Assembly (NCBI RefSeq): GCF_051622035.1
Contig: NC_135356.1
Coordinates: 4,289,577-4,353,576, forward strand
DNA length: 64,000 nucleotides
From: Arctopsyche grandis
Taxonomy: Eukaryota; Arthropoda; Insecta; Trichoptera; Hydropsychidae
Direction of reading: 5' to 3'
Shown: in pieces, positions 10,681 to 22,406 of the stretch
How positions within the stretch are numbered: position 1 is the first letter of the stretch
How the letters are laid out: the number at the start of each line of letters is the position of its first letter
The notes under the pieces: generated by a model
The model's input: the letters and a program-made list of their open reading frames with translations, nothing else
Told to the model about the DNA's origin: nothing
The model's database searches: none
Translations under genes and position numbers: made by a program

Positions 10681-10927
10681 TAATTACTTTTTCGTCCTTT
10701 TAAATATTCGAACATATACGAATATTTTTCCATTTATTATTAGATATTCGAATAATTGGTTCGTCCCAACATTTGGAATGTCTGTCATACATCATTTTAT
10801 ATCAATATGTATTTACATATTTGTATTAATATACAATATGTGTTTGTAGTTATGTACATTTGTATGTAAAAACGTACATACATATGTCATAGTATGTTGC
10901 ATTTGCTTAGCTGTAGTGACGTATTAA

Positions 10928-11448
10928 GAGGGCTGAACAGCAGCGCCTTGTCCATACAAACGTACTATACTTCTCCCTACCTCAATTATGGCACTAGAGG
11001 AATTATTTTTTAATATGCTATGGATATCCACCATTGGGGTGCATCTATCGTTTTATTTTTTTGATTAATTATTTTTTATAGGAGCTAGGAGCCGCCAAAC
11101 ATCTATAAAATCGCCTCTTTTTTACACCCACGAAAAGAGTCTAGCGTGGTTATTTAACGGTCGATTTAAAAAAAAATACGCCGATAGATGCACAGAAAAT
11201 ATTTTTCTCATACCGATGATGAAATTTTTTTAAAAATTGGTCCAGTTTTGGAGGAGAAAATAGTAGAATACGAAACCTCGATTTTGTCAATTTAAAACAC
11301 GTTTTATCTGGTCGAAGCGCAATTGTCGCATTCACTCAATATATATATTGATATATATTGTCGCATTCATTCAATATATACATACACTCAATATATATAT
11401 CGAAGAAAGGAACGGTAACAAAATTAAGGTTTCGGGTGTACAGCCCTC
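10928..11448 (-). mobile_element. piggyBac-like MITE, 521 bp, copy 1 (TTAA)
   Basis: The ends are GAGGGCTGAACAG and TGTACAGCCCTC, with TTAA at 10924-10927 and 11449-11452. The inverted copy at 43238-43758 is also exactly 521 bp and highly similar. A 61-codon open frame ([20 protein letters not shown]...) survives in both, with four amino-acid differences, but resembles no protein I know. Confidence 0.85.
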
Positions 11449-11452
11449 TTAA

Positions 11453-12101
11453 ATAATCCTATAATATCATGATTTAATTTGATGCTAAATAAAATTTGAA
11501 GTTGGCGATAAATGAAATATTTATAGCAAATTGGGCGATATTAATTATGTGCGATTTAAATTTTGGAGCCATGCATGGATTTATTTATACGCTGGTTTTT
11601 CCCAAGACGTAAAATATTTTGCGTGATAAAACAACATATGTGTTTATTGTAATGATGACAATAACATAACTTATTTTTCAAATCCGTTGAAAACAAACAC
11701 ACTTCGCAACCGATGATCACAAAAATAATAACATAATCATACATGCAATATTTATCTATGGACATACATATGTTAATCCAGTTTGGGTCAAAGCGAATAT
11801 TTATCGTCATGTTGTTATTTATTTTTTACAAACATTTTTTTTTTAATTATGACTTATAGCTTCATAATATTAAGTAGATTTAATTGAAATGAAGAGGTTA
11901 CTAACTACAAATTTTATATTACGAAATAGAGTGATGAAAAATATTGGTTACGATTGCATCATTTAATTAGATTTGGATGAAAACATAAATTCTTAAATAG
12001 TAAAATTCGAATTAAGAATCAATAATTGTAAACATGTCTGGAATTTTATTTGTACATATGTATATAATAAATAAATTTTGATCGTTTTCTTTGAATACAT
12101 A
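11453..12101. other. No gene seen
   Basis: AT-rich; no feature recognised between the TTAA MITE and the solo LTR. Confidence 0.4.
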
Positions 12102-12105
12102 ATAC

Positions 12106-12436
12106 TGTTACGTATATTAAACAGAGCCGCCGAGTAATTGCGATCGGATTAGGCCGGGTAGCGTCCTGAGAGACCGTGTGACAAGCTAAGTGCATGAAAG
12201 CTAAACAATTATTGCACTTCTCATACCGTGGGAATACATATCCGAATACGTGACTATACAGTAGGTAAACAGATTAGACGTCCTGAGAGATCTACCCCTT
12301 ATAAAGCGGTACGTAGGCGATATCATGTCATTCTGGACTTAGCACTGACAGTGCGTGTATCTCCTTAATCATCAATAAATGCTGTGAAACGACTGTTGGC
12401 CTTTTACTTGGATCCTCCACCCACCCCTACGCAACA
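12106..12436 (+). mobile_element. Solo LTR, same family, TSD ATAC
   Basis: Runs TGTTACGTATATTAAACAG...CCTACGCAACA with ATAC at 12102-12105 and 12437-12440. It carries CTTATAAAGCGG, TCAATAAATGC and GGATCCTCCACCCACCCCTA, shared with the 6706-7149 copy. No internal retrotransposon region remains. Confidence 0.85.
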
Positions 12437-12633
12437 ATACATTACATAATTTAAATGTAGTTGATAGATATTATGTAAATGTGTGTATATACATACATAC
12501 ATACATATATATGTACAATAGACATTTTAAAACACTCTAATAAGTAGTTAAGCCCTCAATTTCCTATGGTTAGCTATGTATTTATACATATAATACATAA
12601 GTCATAATTACCATCACAATAAAAATCCAAGTT

Positions 12634-12637
<4 letters not shown>

Positions 12638-12673
<36 letters not shown>
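12638..12673. repeat. (TA)n microsatellite
   Basis: About 18 TA repeats. Confidence 0.9.
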
Positions 12674-12679
<6 letters not shown>

Positions 12680-13351
12680 GTACCTGAATGTTTATGCATA
12701 AACCAATTTGTTGGCTTGGATAATGCTTTGATATTGGGTAAAATTAGATATTACCTAAAAATAAGCAGGCAATCGTTTAAATAAATCTAGTAAGCATTAC
12801 ATTTTCCACAAAACGGCACAGTAATGACAAAAGTTTTAATGCATGAAATTTAAATGTAGCATTTAAAATTATGTTCAAAAGTACATCAAATTAAAATTCA
12901 TTTTTAATTCTACTGTATTTTTCCCACTGTTTTTTTGCTATTGTCCAAGAATGAGGGAATTCGTACTCCGACCCAAGTAAGATAAGCAGATGGATAATTA
13001 TATGTATGTAGTAATTGAGAAATGTTGACATCTTGACATGAAATGAATTCATTTAAGCTACATAGGTTAGGCTTGAATTTGGTTTAAACTCGTTTGTACC
13101 AGTAATAAAATTAGATTAGGTCAGTTTATTATTTACAAAATTTGACAAAAGGTTACATTATTATTATCAGGGCTGTGAAGGCACTTAAAAATTTACCGAT
13201 TCCGGCTGTGACTCCGACTCCGACTCTGACTCTAGAACAATTTTAGTAAGACCGACTTTTCTTGCGGACGTATAAGATTGTTAGCAGTAATAAGAGATAT
13301 AAAAAAGACGTCTTAATGTGAAACGTAAAGGAGGTTTGTAATAAAAATGAT

Positions 13352-13694
13352 GTGGTTTTACCCGGCTTCGCTTGGTATTTAAATCGCTTAAATATGGCTA
13401 ATCTTATAGTAAATATTAATTTGTTTTATATTAAATTTATTTACATTAACTGAAACAGGAATCCGAAACCGGAACTGAAAAAGGAATCTGAAACCGAAAC
13501 TGAAAAAAAAGAATCCGGAACTGAAAAAGGAATCGGGTACCCGAACTGAAAAAGGAATCCAGATCCGGAACTGAAAAAGGAATCGATATCTTTGTCATAG
13601 AAAATTAGCGTCACGGATTTTTTCGATAACGTCACGGATTCTACGAACCAAAACTTGCATACATACAAAGTCTCTTTCGAAATTATATATTAGA
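13352..13694 (-). mobile_element. Helitron-like element, family A, copy 2 (damaged 3' end)
   Basis: Carries TTTTACCCGGCTTCGCTTGG and, at the other side, CTCTTTCGAAATTATATATT. The terminal CTAG is lost. Confidence 0.5.
13450..13590 (+). repeat. Tandem array, unit about 25 bp (GGAACTGAAAAAGGAATC)
   Basis: Five imperfect units of GGAATCC...GGAACTGAAAAA follow each other. It sits in the internal part of the nested Helitron A remnant. Confidence 0.7.
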
Positions 13695-14614
13695 TTAAAG
13701 GAATAAAAAAAGTTAACCTAATTTATTGAATTATTGGTAATGAAATAGGTACAAATAAAATGCTTAGTACATTCACAGTGTGTGTGTATGAATTTTATAG
13801 ACTTTATAAAAAAATTAGAGCATAAATGAGAATAAAAAAAAGTATTTGACAAAGGAAACATTATATATATATAAATAGCATTTCGGAAGTATGATGTTCT
13901 ATTGTCTGTACTAAATTCTATTGGTCTAGAGGCGGTGTAAGAGACAGCATGTACGCTTTTAAGTGTCTTCCTACAACGGAGACTCTAATTGACACATACC
14001 GCAATACTATTAATTAAAGAAAATAATACTGAATTGAAAATAATAAAAAGGAATCGATTGATTTTTACGACTCCGACTCCGCAACTCCGGCTCCACAGCC
14101 CTGCTTTATATACTAAAATAGGATGAATAAAATTGCAAAATTATTAATTGGTGACTACTGATATTTATTGATAGTACATATATGAAAAAACAACCTTTTC
14201 GAGATAAATCGGCACAGGAAATTGTTTAGAATGAATGATTTTTTTATTTAACGGTTTTCACTAGGTCCATCTATCTATCCATTCACTAGGCCTAAGGTAC
14301 ATACATACACGTTACAAGACTATAGCTAGACGCATATATATGTAGGTATATTATCATCATCATAATCATTATGTGAAGCCGTTCGATATCCACTACTGAA
14401 TGAAAGTTTCTCAAACATGGCTCCACTAATCGCTGATCTTACCACACACATTCTTACAAATCTCTTGTGGTGTTCTTTAAATTCTTTTGTACTACCTTGG
14501 GTACCTTTCGGGCACTTTTAATGTCCATCTTTCATATATCCTTGTACCTAGGTGACTCGTCCATTGCCATTTCAATATGTTCACTCAATATATTCAATTT
14601 TATGTACATATAAG

Positions 14615-15987
14615 CAGTGGCGGCTCGTCCATACGCACTGCGGTATTGCAGCACCCCCAAGGAATTTGAGAAAAATTTAATATTATTATATACATAAATG
14701 TATGTATATTATATGAAAATATGAATATTATTTAAGCGTGTATTAATCTCGCCCGCACACCGATACACCCAATAATGATCATACATCGTGGTAATAATAT
14801 CAGAAAGTGAGGCATCGTTTATGATTTTGTGCAGTACGGTTTTCGATGGAATATGCCGAGTGGGCGAAGGAGGGGCGCGGGGGCAGCTAGAAGCTTGGTC
14901 CGTACTGCACTCCCAACAGTATACACATTTCTTGTTGCGTTCGTGTGCGCTCGACACGCTCCTCACTTTTCGTCATTTCTTATGAACCTTTTGCCTTTCC
15001 TTCTACACCTCTTACACTTTCTACGTTTCTACACTTCCTTCCACACGTCACTTTAAGTATTTAAGATGGTATCAATATCAAGAGAAACTGAGCCAATGTT
15101 TTCAAGAACTTATATATTCTTCCGAAAATACTGATGAAACAACAGATTCTTCCAATTTACCGAATACAATTTGTTATGTTATTCAGACATTTTTCACAAG
15201 TTAATGCCGCATGTAGAAATTATTTATAACCAGATGCAATCTAGTAATATCCATGCATTTTCAATTAAAGAAAACTTAAAAAGTTTTACTAATGTCATTA
15301 TACAAATACGAGATTCTTATAGCGAATTGAAACCAAAAATATGTGCGATGTTATTATTAAGGATATAAAAGCAAGATATGCTTTTTCTAATGGATGAAAA
15401 GCTGTGATATTATTTAATAAAGAAAATTTTGAAAAGTACTGTAAGAAAATGCCAATGGAAGATCTACTACTAGCCGTTGAATCATATCCAATGCTAGATA
15501 AAGAAAAACTTCAAACTGAATTAGAACTGTTTTACTCAAGGAAAGAAATTTATAGTATTAATGATTTATTAATATTTTTAAAACTTATTTTTGCAATCAA
15601 TTTATCCAAAGTTCGTGTGGAAATAACAAAACTTATTCAAATTCTGCTTACAACTTCAACTACCTCTGAGCCAGATCGGTGTTTTTCATCAATAAATAGA
15701 ATAAAGACATACATATGTATATAAGAAACACAATGGTTCAAGAAAGATTGATGGCTTTGTCTATGCTGTCAATTGAAAAAAAAAAGATTATTAAGAGTGA
15801 AAAATTTAACGAAAAGGTGATAGACCTTTTTTCAAGGAAAAAAGACAGAAGAATCAATTTTTAAATGAAATAAAATATATATAATGTTTAATTGTGATAA
15901 TTTTGATGTTAATAGTAAAATATGATCCAAATAAACATTTTTTACAACCGCAGCACCCCCAGATATCTTATCCACGAGCCGCCACTG
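14615..15987 (+). mobile_element. hAT transposon, 1373 bp, internally decayed, exact TSD CATATAAG
   Basis: Terminal inverted repeats CAGTGGCGGCTCGT are intact at both ends, and the 8-bp duplication CATATAAG at 14607-14614 and 15988-15995 is exact. The interior keeps the C-terminal third of a ZMYM/hAT-type transposase. The clean duplication and ends imply fairly recent mobilisation of an already deleted copy. Confidence 0.9.
15171..15865 (+). pseudogene. hAT transposase C-terminal remnant
   Basis: Frames read HKLMPHVEIIYNQMQSSNIH, then MPMEDLLLAVESYPML, and the dimerisation motif TSTTSEPDRCFSSINRIKTY followed, after a stop, by RNTMVQERLMALSMLSIEKK. This is the hAT C-terminal dimerisation region (SEAERSFSALKRIKTYLRNTM type). 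Stops near 15366 and 15722 and loss of the N-terminal half make it non-functional. Confidence 0.8.
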
Positions 15988-16080
15988 CATATAAGTTAGG
16001 GCCGCGCCCAGGAGTTTGACCAAAGTTTACGAAAAAAGTTTGGTGCATAGGATTTTGTGCAAATTTGTATGTATTACATA

Positions 16081-16998
16081 CTAGTGTTGTACCCGATGAA
16101 GTATCATCGCATGGGTGTTGGCATATTAAGTTATTAAATAAATAAAAATTAAATGAAATGTGTTAGATCCGCACGTGGTCAAATTCTTTTCAAATACCTT
16201 TTAAATATATTTAATTTCATATTTATATTTAACTAGCTGAACCCGGTATGCGTTGCAATGCCACAATAACGCATGCAATTCCAGTTCCCGCTCCCATTCC
16301 CGTTGCATTCCCGTTGCGTTCCCGTTCTTGTTCCCGTTTCCGTTCTCGTTCTCGTTCCCGTTTCCATTTCTCGAAAAAATGCAAACAGCGAACACATTTG
16401 AAATTATTCAATTGTTTGTTTATTTTACCCTAACAACGCAGGTCACGACGCGAAAACATTTGAAATTATTGCGTTGCAATGCCACTCATTCCTGTTTTTC
16501 CCGTTCCGTTCTGGTTTTTGGGCGATTTTTTTTACAGTAAGCTTCCCGGACATGCATACAACAAATCCTGAAAGTTCCACCGTAATCGGTTGAGTTGTTT
16601 AGGAGCCTATACGAGACAGAGGGACAAAGAGACATTCATTTTTTATATATACATATATATGTACATACATACATAGATTGTTTAATATGAAAAAAATGGT
16701 AAGAACTACCTACCTACCTACATATAAAAATATAAAACACCAATAGAAAAATTAATTAATGAATAAATTAATTAAATAAATTTTCAATAGATGGCGCTAA
16801 ATACTCAGAAATTTGGCCTAGTGGAAACATTGATAGCAAACTATATATACATACATGTATATGTATATATAGAATTTTTTTTTTTTTGTTATTATATTCG
16901 TACTTATGTCGTATCAAAACGACTATTAGAATACGGCGAGCGTTATCTCAGACAGACAGACACACACACAGTATAGCGATATTATATATATATGATGA
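16081..16998 (-). mobile_element. Helitron-like element, family B, copy 1, with nested Helitron
   Basis: Minus strand: begins TCATCATATATATATAATAT and ends GGGTACAACACTAG. Contains the CTGTCTGTCTG motif and AACGCTCGCCGTA. Interrupted by a different Helitron at 16233-16677. Relatives are at 29000, 40905 and 50580. Confidence 0.6.
16233..16677 (-). mobile_element. Non-autonomous Helitron nested in family B
   Basis: Minus strand: starts TCTATGTATG, contains AATGTCTCTTTGTCCCTCTG and AACTCAACCGATTACGGTGG, and ends ACCGGGTTCAGCTAG. It sits between A and T, without duplication. The uninterrupted sister (near 41298, ATTTAATCGTTTAATATG) shows the empty site. The text resembles the widespread lepidopteran Lep1-type Helitrons. 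A CCCGTT-type hexamer array lies inside. Confidence 0.75.
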
Positions 16999-17484
16999 TC
17001 TCCTCGCTCCCATTGTTATATGATTCGAAACCGATATCTTCGAAATATATTCACGTTTTGTATAATAGTTTTTATACACATTGGTATATTTTTCATTTTT
17101 AAAAATGGAAAACAAATGAGTCGATGAAAAAAAATTAAATAAAAAATTGCATAACTTGTCAAGCAGCTATTACATTTCTCTGTAGTCAAGGGCAAAAATA
17201 AAACCAAAATTTTTCCTTTTTGAACATGAATTATATTTATATTTAACTTAAATTGTAAATAAGTTGAACAAGGTAGATTCAACATCATAGAGATCAACTT
17301 ATCTTAAGACTCTTTACCTTTACTTTTACTGTATCAGTTTCACAATTCAGTACTTTTTCATTGATAGCAGACTGTATTAATGTTTTTTTATGATGATTTT
17401 CATTATATATTTAAGCACGTATGTTGATCTCAACGCACTTTGTCATAAATATCTACTCCGTCTATGTACATATGTTCTCATAAG

Positions 17485-17885
17485 TAAAGGTAGGACCGGA
17501 AACGCGCCGTCTATTGTTCCATTAATGTAAATGCTTTGTAAAAAAGGTTCGGCAAACCTTTAACAACATGTGAACAATGGACAGCGCGCTCTGGGTCCGC
17601 TCTTTACTCATAAGTAGAGGTCGGAATCTGAAGGGGCCGGAAACGTGCCGCCTATTGTTCCATTGTTGTAAATCCTTTGTAAAAAAGGTTCGGCAAACCT
17701 TTAACAATGCATTTACAATATTTGAACAATAAACAGCCCCTTCAGATTCCGGGCTCTGCTCATAAGTAGTCACCGGAGCCTGAGGGGGCCGTGTATTGTT
17801 CAAAGGTTGTAAATGCATTGTTAAAGGTTTGCCGAACAATTGATAGCCTATCCTACCAATTTATGACTATCCTACCTCTACTCAT
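17485..17885. repeat. Complex inverted repeat built from GGTTCGGCAAACCTTTAACA blocks
   Basis: Three blocks alternate AAAGGTTCGGCAAACCTTTA, AACAATGCATTTACAA and CATAAGTAGAGGTCGGAATC in both orientations. A related block lies at 27806-27985. No coding content. Confidence 0.6.
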
Positions 17886-18329
17886 AAGTCATAACAGGGT
17901 TGCTAAAAAACGTAGTACAAGGTTTTAAAACGATTCCGTAACCTTTATTTATCTCATTTTTTCCGATATGATGCAATTGTATTAAGGATTGCGAGTGAAT
18001 GAAAATCAAATGTGTTTCTTTATTTTTCTTTAATAATGGGGAAATAATTATTTATCATTGCATCATGCCGTTGCATTCAGACATAACAAATTTCATTGCA
18101 GCGATTGGTTTCGGTTTACATTCCTTTTCAATTAGGTATAATAACTACCTATATGTACAACAGGTATGGAGTATCCAGTCCAGTCAATAATTTCCATGTG
18201 CCCTGAGTTTCGGCCTTGCCGGTGTACCAATTATCCATCATGTTTACAAATGAATAAAAAAACTTTTATATGAAACTAAAAAAATTCAATGACAAAATCA
18301 AAATATAATAAATGTTTATAGACAATTTA

Positions 18330-19080
18330 TATTGATTTTTGATGTTTAGATGCTTTTTATTATCTATTTTAATATCTACTGATCTACTGATCATTTTCTA
18401 TTTTACAATTATGTTATTCTAATGTTAACCCTTTGAATGCTGACCAGCGCCGATCGGCGTTTTGTCAACAAGTCCATGAGTCTGAAATACGCCAATGGGC
18501 GTTGTATTTTGAGTGTGTAAAAAATAAACAAGAATACTATCCGCTAAGCCTTTTCAGGAAGCATTGAAAAAAAAATGCATTGAACATGGGTCGTATAATC
18601 CGTGTCAATGTTTATAAAGACAGGTTTACACCGGAATTTCTGAATTTATAATCATAGCAGAATTACCCGATGGAAATCCCTAACTGCTGAGTATTTTAGA
18701 TTGTGGCTTGGCATTTAGATTGCTAGCATACATTTTAACAACAATGAAGAAGATGGAACTAGTTTTGGAAAAATACATTCATTAATAGACTTCTTTTGTT
18801 TGTTTTATATTGTTGCAAGGTATATTAGAGAGTCTCAACACACCTTAACAAAACTCGAAATCCTCGGCGGTAGTTATCTAGGGTTTGTTTGGATTGGCTA
18901 CAATATTTATACCTGCTTTCTATTCGATTTCTAAATAATTCTAGTTGGAAATGTTGGCGAAATTTTTATCGTGGTGGGCTTTCAACAGAAAAGACGCCAG
19001 CACTCAAGGGTTAATGTACAGCATAATAGGAAAAAGAGCTCAAAAACCTATTTAAAATTCTTATATAAACAATTTATATC
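18330..19080 (+). repeat. Dispersed repeat R1, copy 1, split by a TTAA MITE
   Basis: Flanks read CTACTGATCATTTTCTATTT...TTATTCTAATG and TGTACAGCATAATAGGAAAA. The uninterrupted repeat occurs at 22790, 35345 and 35870. No coding capacity; class unknown. Confidence 0.7.
18429..19010 (+). mobile_element. piggyBac-like MITE, 582 bp, ends CCCTTTGAATGCTG / CAGCACTCAAGGG
   Basis: TTAA at 18425-18428 and 19011-19014; termini CCCTTTGAATGCTGACCAGC and GACGCCAGCACTCAAGGG are inverted and piggyBac-like. The empty site TCTAATGTTAATGTACAGCA is seen at 35484 and elsewhere. A second copy lies in Pah intron 4 (47054-47605) and a 3' fragment at 25460-25520. Confidence 0.88.
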
Positions 19081-19084
19081 AGCT

Positions 19085-20600
19085 ATATATTCAACATTGA
19101 ATAATTGATCATTGAACGCTAATATCTTTCATACTGTAAGCAACATGTTTACAACGTCTGATCATACTGCTGTAATTGTTAGAGTTTAGAGTTCAACTAA
19201 TAACTTATCATGAGAATTCATTTTTTCTTTTAAAAAAACTGTTAAGCTATGAATCATAGTATTTGAAGAAGTTAGGGAAATTTGGAATCTAATCACCAAA
19301 TTAAAAAAAAATAGCCGAGTTTTAGAAAATTTTCAACGCTGAAACATTGCACGAAACTAAAGTAGGACGATTAGGAATATGTAGTAGTAGTTTCTTAGGA
19401 ACTTTTACTTATGTAGTGAATTTGAAAATTTGTGAGATAAAAATGTTTTGATAAAATTTCTGTTTGTAGTAGATCCAACCGAGCATGCTGTCGCATTCGT
19501 GCAATGTGTTATAACATTGTTAGGACGTAAAATAAATTCTTTATTTTTTTTTTAATTATCTCTAATTTAAATATATAATATTATTACAATATATTTCAAT
19601 TTAAGGTCTTTAATAATATTGCTGTAAGTTTTGCTGTCCATAATATGACGGTGGCAATTACTTTTATCGTTCTAAAAATATAAAATCCCATTAATATAAA
19701 ATATATAAGTATTCCATAAATAAATTAATAATATCAACAACTTACGTATTTTGTATTCAAATTTTATTAATTTAAATATTTCAAAATACGAAATACGAAC
19801 TCAAAACTAACAAAAAATTAAAGTCAAATGCTACCGACCGCTATACGCACGAACAATGTTATATTTATTGACCAAAATGCAATGCGAAATTGAAACGAAA
19901 TGTAATTGGCTACCGAGGGTCGAGGGGGGTTGAATGCGACAACATGTAAATTTTACGTCTAAGTCTCGGTTCGACTATAGTCTCAATTTTTTTCACATTT
20001 ATATCGTGGTTGATCTAATATGGGCAAGACCATAATGATGATATCCTTTTTTGATACTAATGACGAGACTGATTTTACTTATTTCCAGAAAAGGGACTTT
20101 GAATGTAGTATAAGGGTATAAAATCGTTCGTAATTATTCATACTTTGGAATTTAAATCATGTTCTAGTGCAATTATTTACAATTACATATATAATCAGGC
20201 TGATACACATGTTTTAGTTTTTGAGCTACAAAATTTGGGTCATGAATTGCAAAGCATGCAATAGGCAAGTACTATGTAAACTTATATAGATATCTGTTTC
20301 TTTTAATTTTCATATACAATGTACAAATGTATGTATGTTATGTACATATATACTTTTAAAACACAAATGTTTTCATGTGTAAGGAAAACACTAAAGGTAT
20401 TATATGTAGTGCTGACCATTCTTGTTGGGTCGTTAGTCATTAGAATTGAACTTCTACATACATATGTATGTATGTAGTACCTCAATGTTCTTCCTGTTTC
20501 ATATTAAATAATAGCATACATTCCTTGATTGTATTCAATCTCATTCAATTGGATTTATTGTATTATTTTAATCCAATTGTCCAGCTATTGTGTTTGTTTT
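19085..20600. other. No gene seen
   Basis: AT-rich intergenic text. Stops in all frames; no element ends recognised. Confidence 0.35.
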
Positions 20601-20609
20601 AAAAAGTTC

Positions 20610-21415
20610 AGATGGACAGTGTTTTAAATTTTTTTCATTTCAAATTGACCCTTTTTCATTTCAAATTACACCTTTTTCATTTCAAATTTACCCCTTTTAT
20701 CAATGTGAATTCGAAATGAAAACGGTTTAATTTGAAATGAAAAGAGTTTAATTTGAAATAAAAAAGGTTTAATTTGAAATGAAAAAAGTTTAATTTAATA
20801 TGAAAAAGGGCTACTGTGCTTTTTTTAAACATTCAAATGGACAGTGTGCTTTTTATACAGGATTTTCAATCCAAATTTTCCCCTTTGAATTTCAAATTGA
20901 CCCCTTATCAATGTCAATTTGAAATGAAAAAGTTTTAATTTGAAATGAAAAAGTGCTATTGTGTTTGCTTTAAAACAGTAATTTGGACAGTGTGCTTTTT
21001 ATACAGGATTTTCATTCCAAATTTACCCTTTTTCATTTCAAATTGACCTTTTTTCATTCCAAATTAACCTTTTTCATTTCAAATTGACCCCTTATCAATA
21101 TCAATTTGAAATGAAAAAGGGCTATTGTGTTTACTTTAAAACATTTAGATGGACAGTGTGCTTTTTATACAGGATTTTCATTCCAAATTTACCCTTTTTA
21201 TTTCAAATTGACCCTTTTTCATTTCACATTAAACCTTTTTCATTTAAAATTAACCTTTTTTCATTTCTAATTTACCCCTTTTCATTTCAAATGAAACATT
21301 TTTCATTTCAAATTGATCCCTTATCAATGTCAATTTGAAATGAAAAAGGGCTATCGTGTTTGCTTTGAAACATTCATTCAATTTGAAATGAAAAAGGGTC
21401 AATTTGAAATGAATA
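20610..21415. repeat. Array of TTTTTCATTTCAAATT units in both orientations, higher-order repeats
   Basis: Dozens of 20-21-bp units of the form CCTTTTTCATTTCAAATTGA or its reverse complement. They are arranged in about four larger units, each also carrying GACAGTGTGCTTTTTATACA and TTATCAATGTCAATTTGAAA. Because the period is near 21 bp, a spurious frame at 21084-21338 reads PFSFQIDPFSF-type heptads. Confidence 0.9.
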
Positions 21416-21419
21416 ACCT

Positions 21420-22395
21420 ATATATGTAAAGGTATTATTTTAAGTTCTAAAAGCATACCGTTAGTTGAAAAAGATTGAAAATCACCGACACGTATTATAT
21501 GTGAATATAGATAACGAAGTTTATCAAAATGCTCCAAAATTTCCGCATATTTCAGATAAATGTCAAAATTACGTTTTTTTATTCAATTGAATTTCAGTTC
21601 AGATGTGACAAACAAATGACCCGAAAAATGACCTGAGCAAAAAATCGCACACGGAGTGGTACAAAAACAAGATAAAGCGAAAAAGTACAATATATTCGTA
21701 TGTAATGGCGTCATTAGACAATCATAAAGATATCGGCACGATTGTGGTATCCCAAAAATAACAATGCGTGTACACACGACGTGTGTATTTTTTTGGCCAC
21801 AACATCTTATGAGCAGGTTGACTACCATCAAGATTAAGAATCCTTGATTCGAAGAATCGATAAACAAAAACATTTGACTGTTAGCATCGGTCACGTTTCA
21901 ACCTTGCGCTTTGACGACACAGTGACCGGTTCGATAAGACCTTTTCAAAAATGGTGTGATTAATTCATTGGCGTGGTCGTTGCAGGGTTATCGCCAGATG
22001 ATGGCCGACATTACAAAGTTTTGACCGAATAAAATCATCAAAATATTCAATAATGTGACGAAAATTGTTTCGTCAATATTAAAACATTAAATATAAACAT
22101 GTTTTATTTACATTATGTATTTTAATGTGTTACACATAAAAACATTAAATAGAAATAAGAATTTTGATATGTAGCAATTCATCGGTGATACCAATAATTT
22201 GATTGGTTTGTAATTATATTTTGAAGAAAAAGCTTGTAAAAATAAATATTGATATATTGAGAAAAAAAATTATTATGAAATATAAAAAAAAAGTGAATCG
22301 CTATTATTTACAAATTTCGTCACCATGCCGACAAATATTATATCTAAATAGTGTTCCTCTTTTTACAAGCTTTTTACTTTATCTACATATGCACA
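21420..22395. other. No gene seen
   Basis: A frame at 21583-21894 (minus, 103 codons) has no recognisable motif and I do not call it a gene. Confidence 0.35.
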
Positions 22396-22406
22396 CATGT
22401 GCGTAC

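Larger units (their letters stand above)
13168..14103. mobile_element. hAT-like MITE CAGGGCTGTG...CACAGCCCTG with nested Helitron A copy
   Basis: Inverted ends CAGGGCTGTG at 13168 and CACAGCCCTG at 14103, each followed inward by GACTCCGACTCC-type repeats. A family A Helitron remnant (13352-13694) and a tandem array (13450-13590) lie inside. The flanking 8-mers do not match exactly. Confidence 0.55.

Noticed and set aside
16253-16540. 95-codon frame with Pro/Phe/Ser repeats
   Set aside because: It is a translation of the CCCGTT hexamer array inside a Helitron.
21084-21338. 84-codon frame with PFSFQIDPFSF heptads
   Set aside because: A by-product of the TTTTTCATTTCAAATT array whose period is close to a multiple of three.
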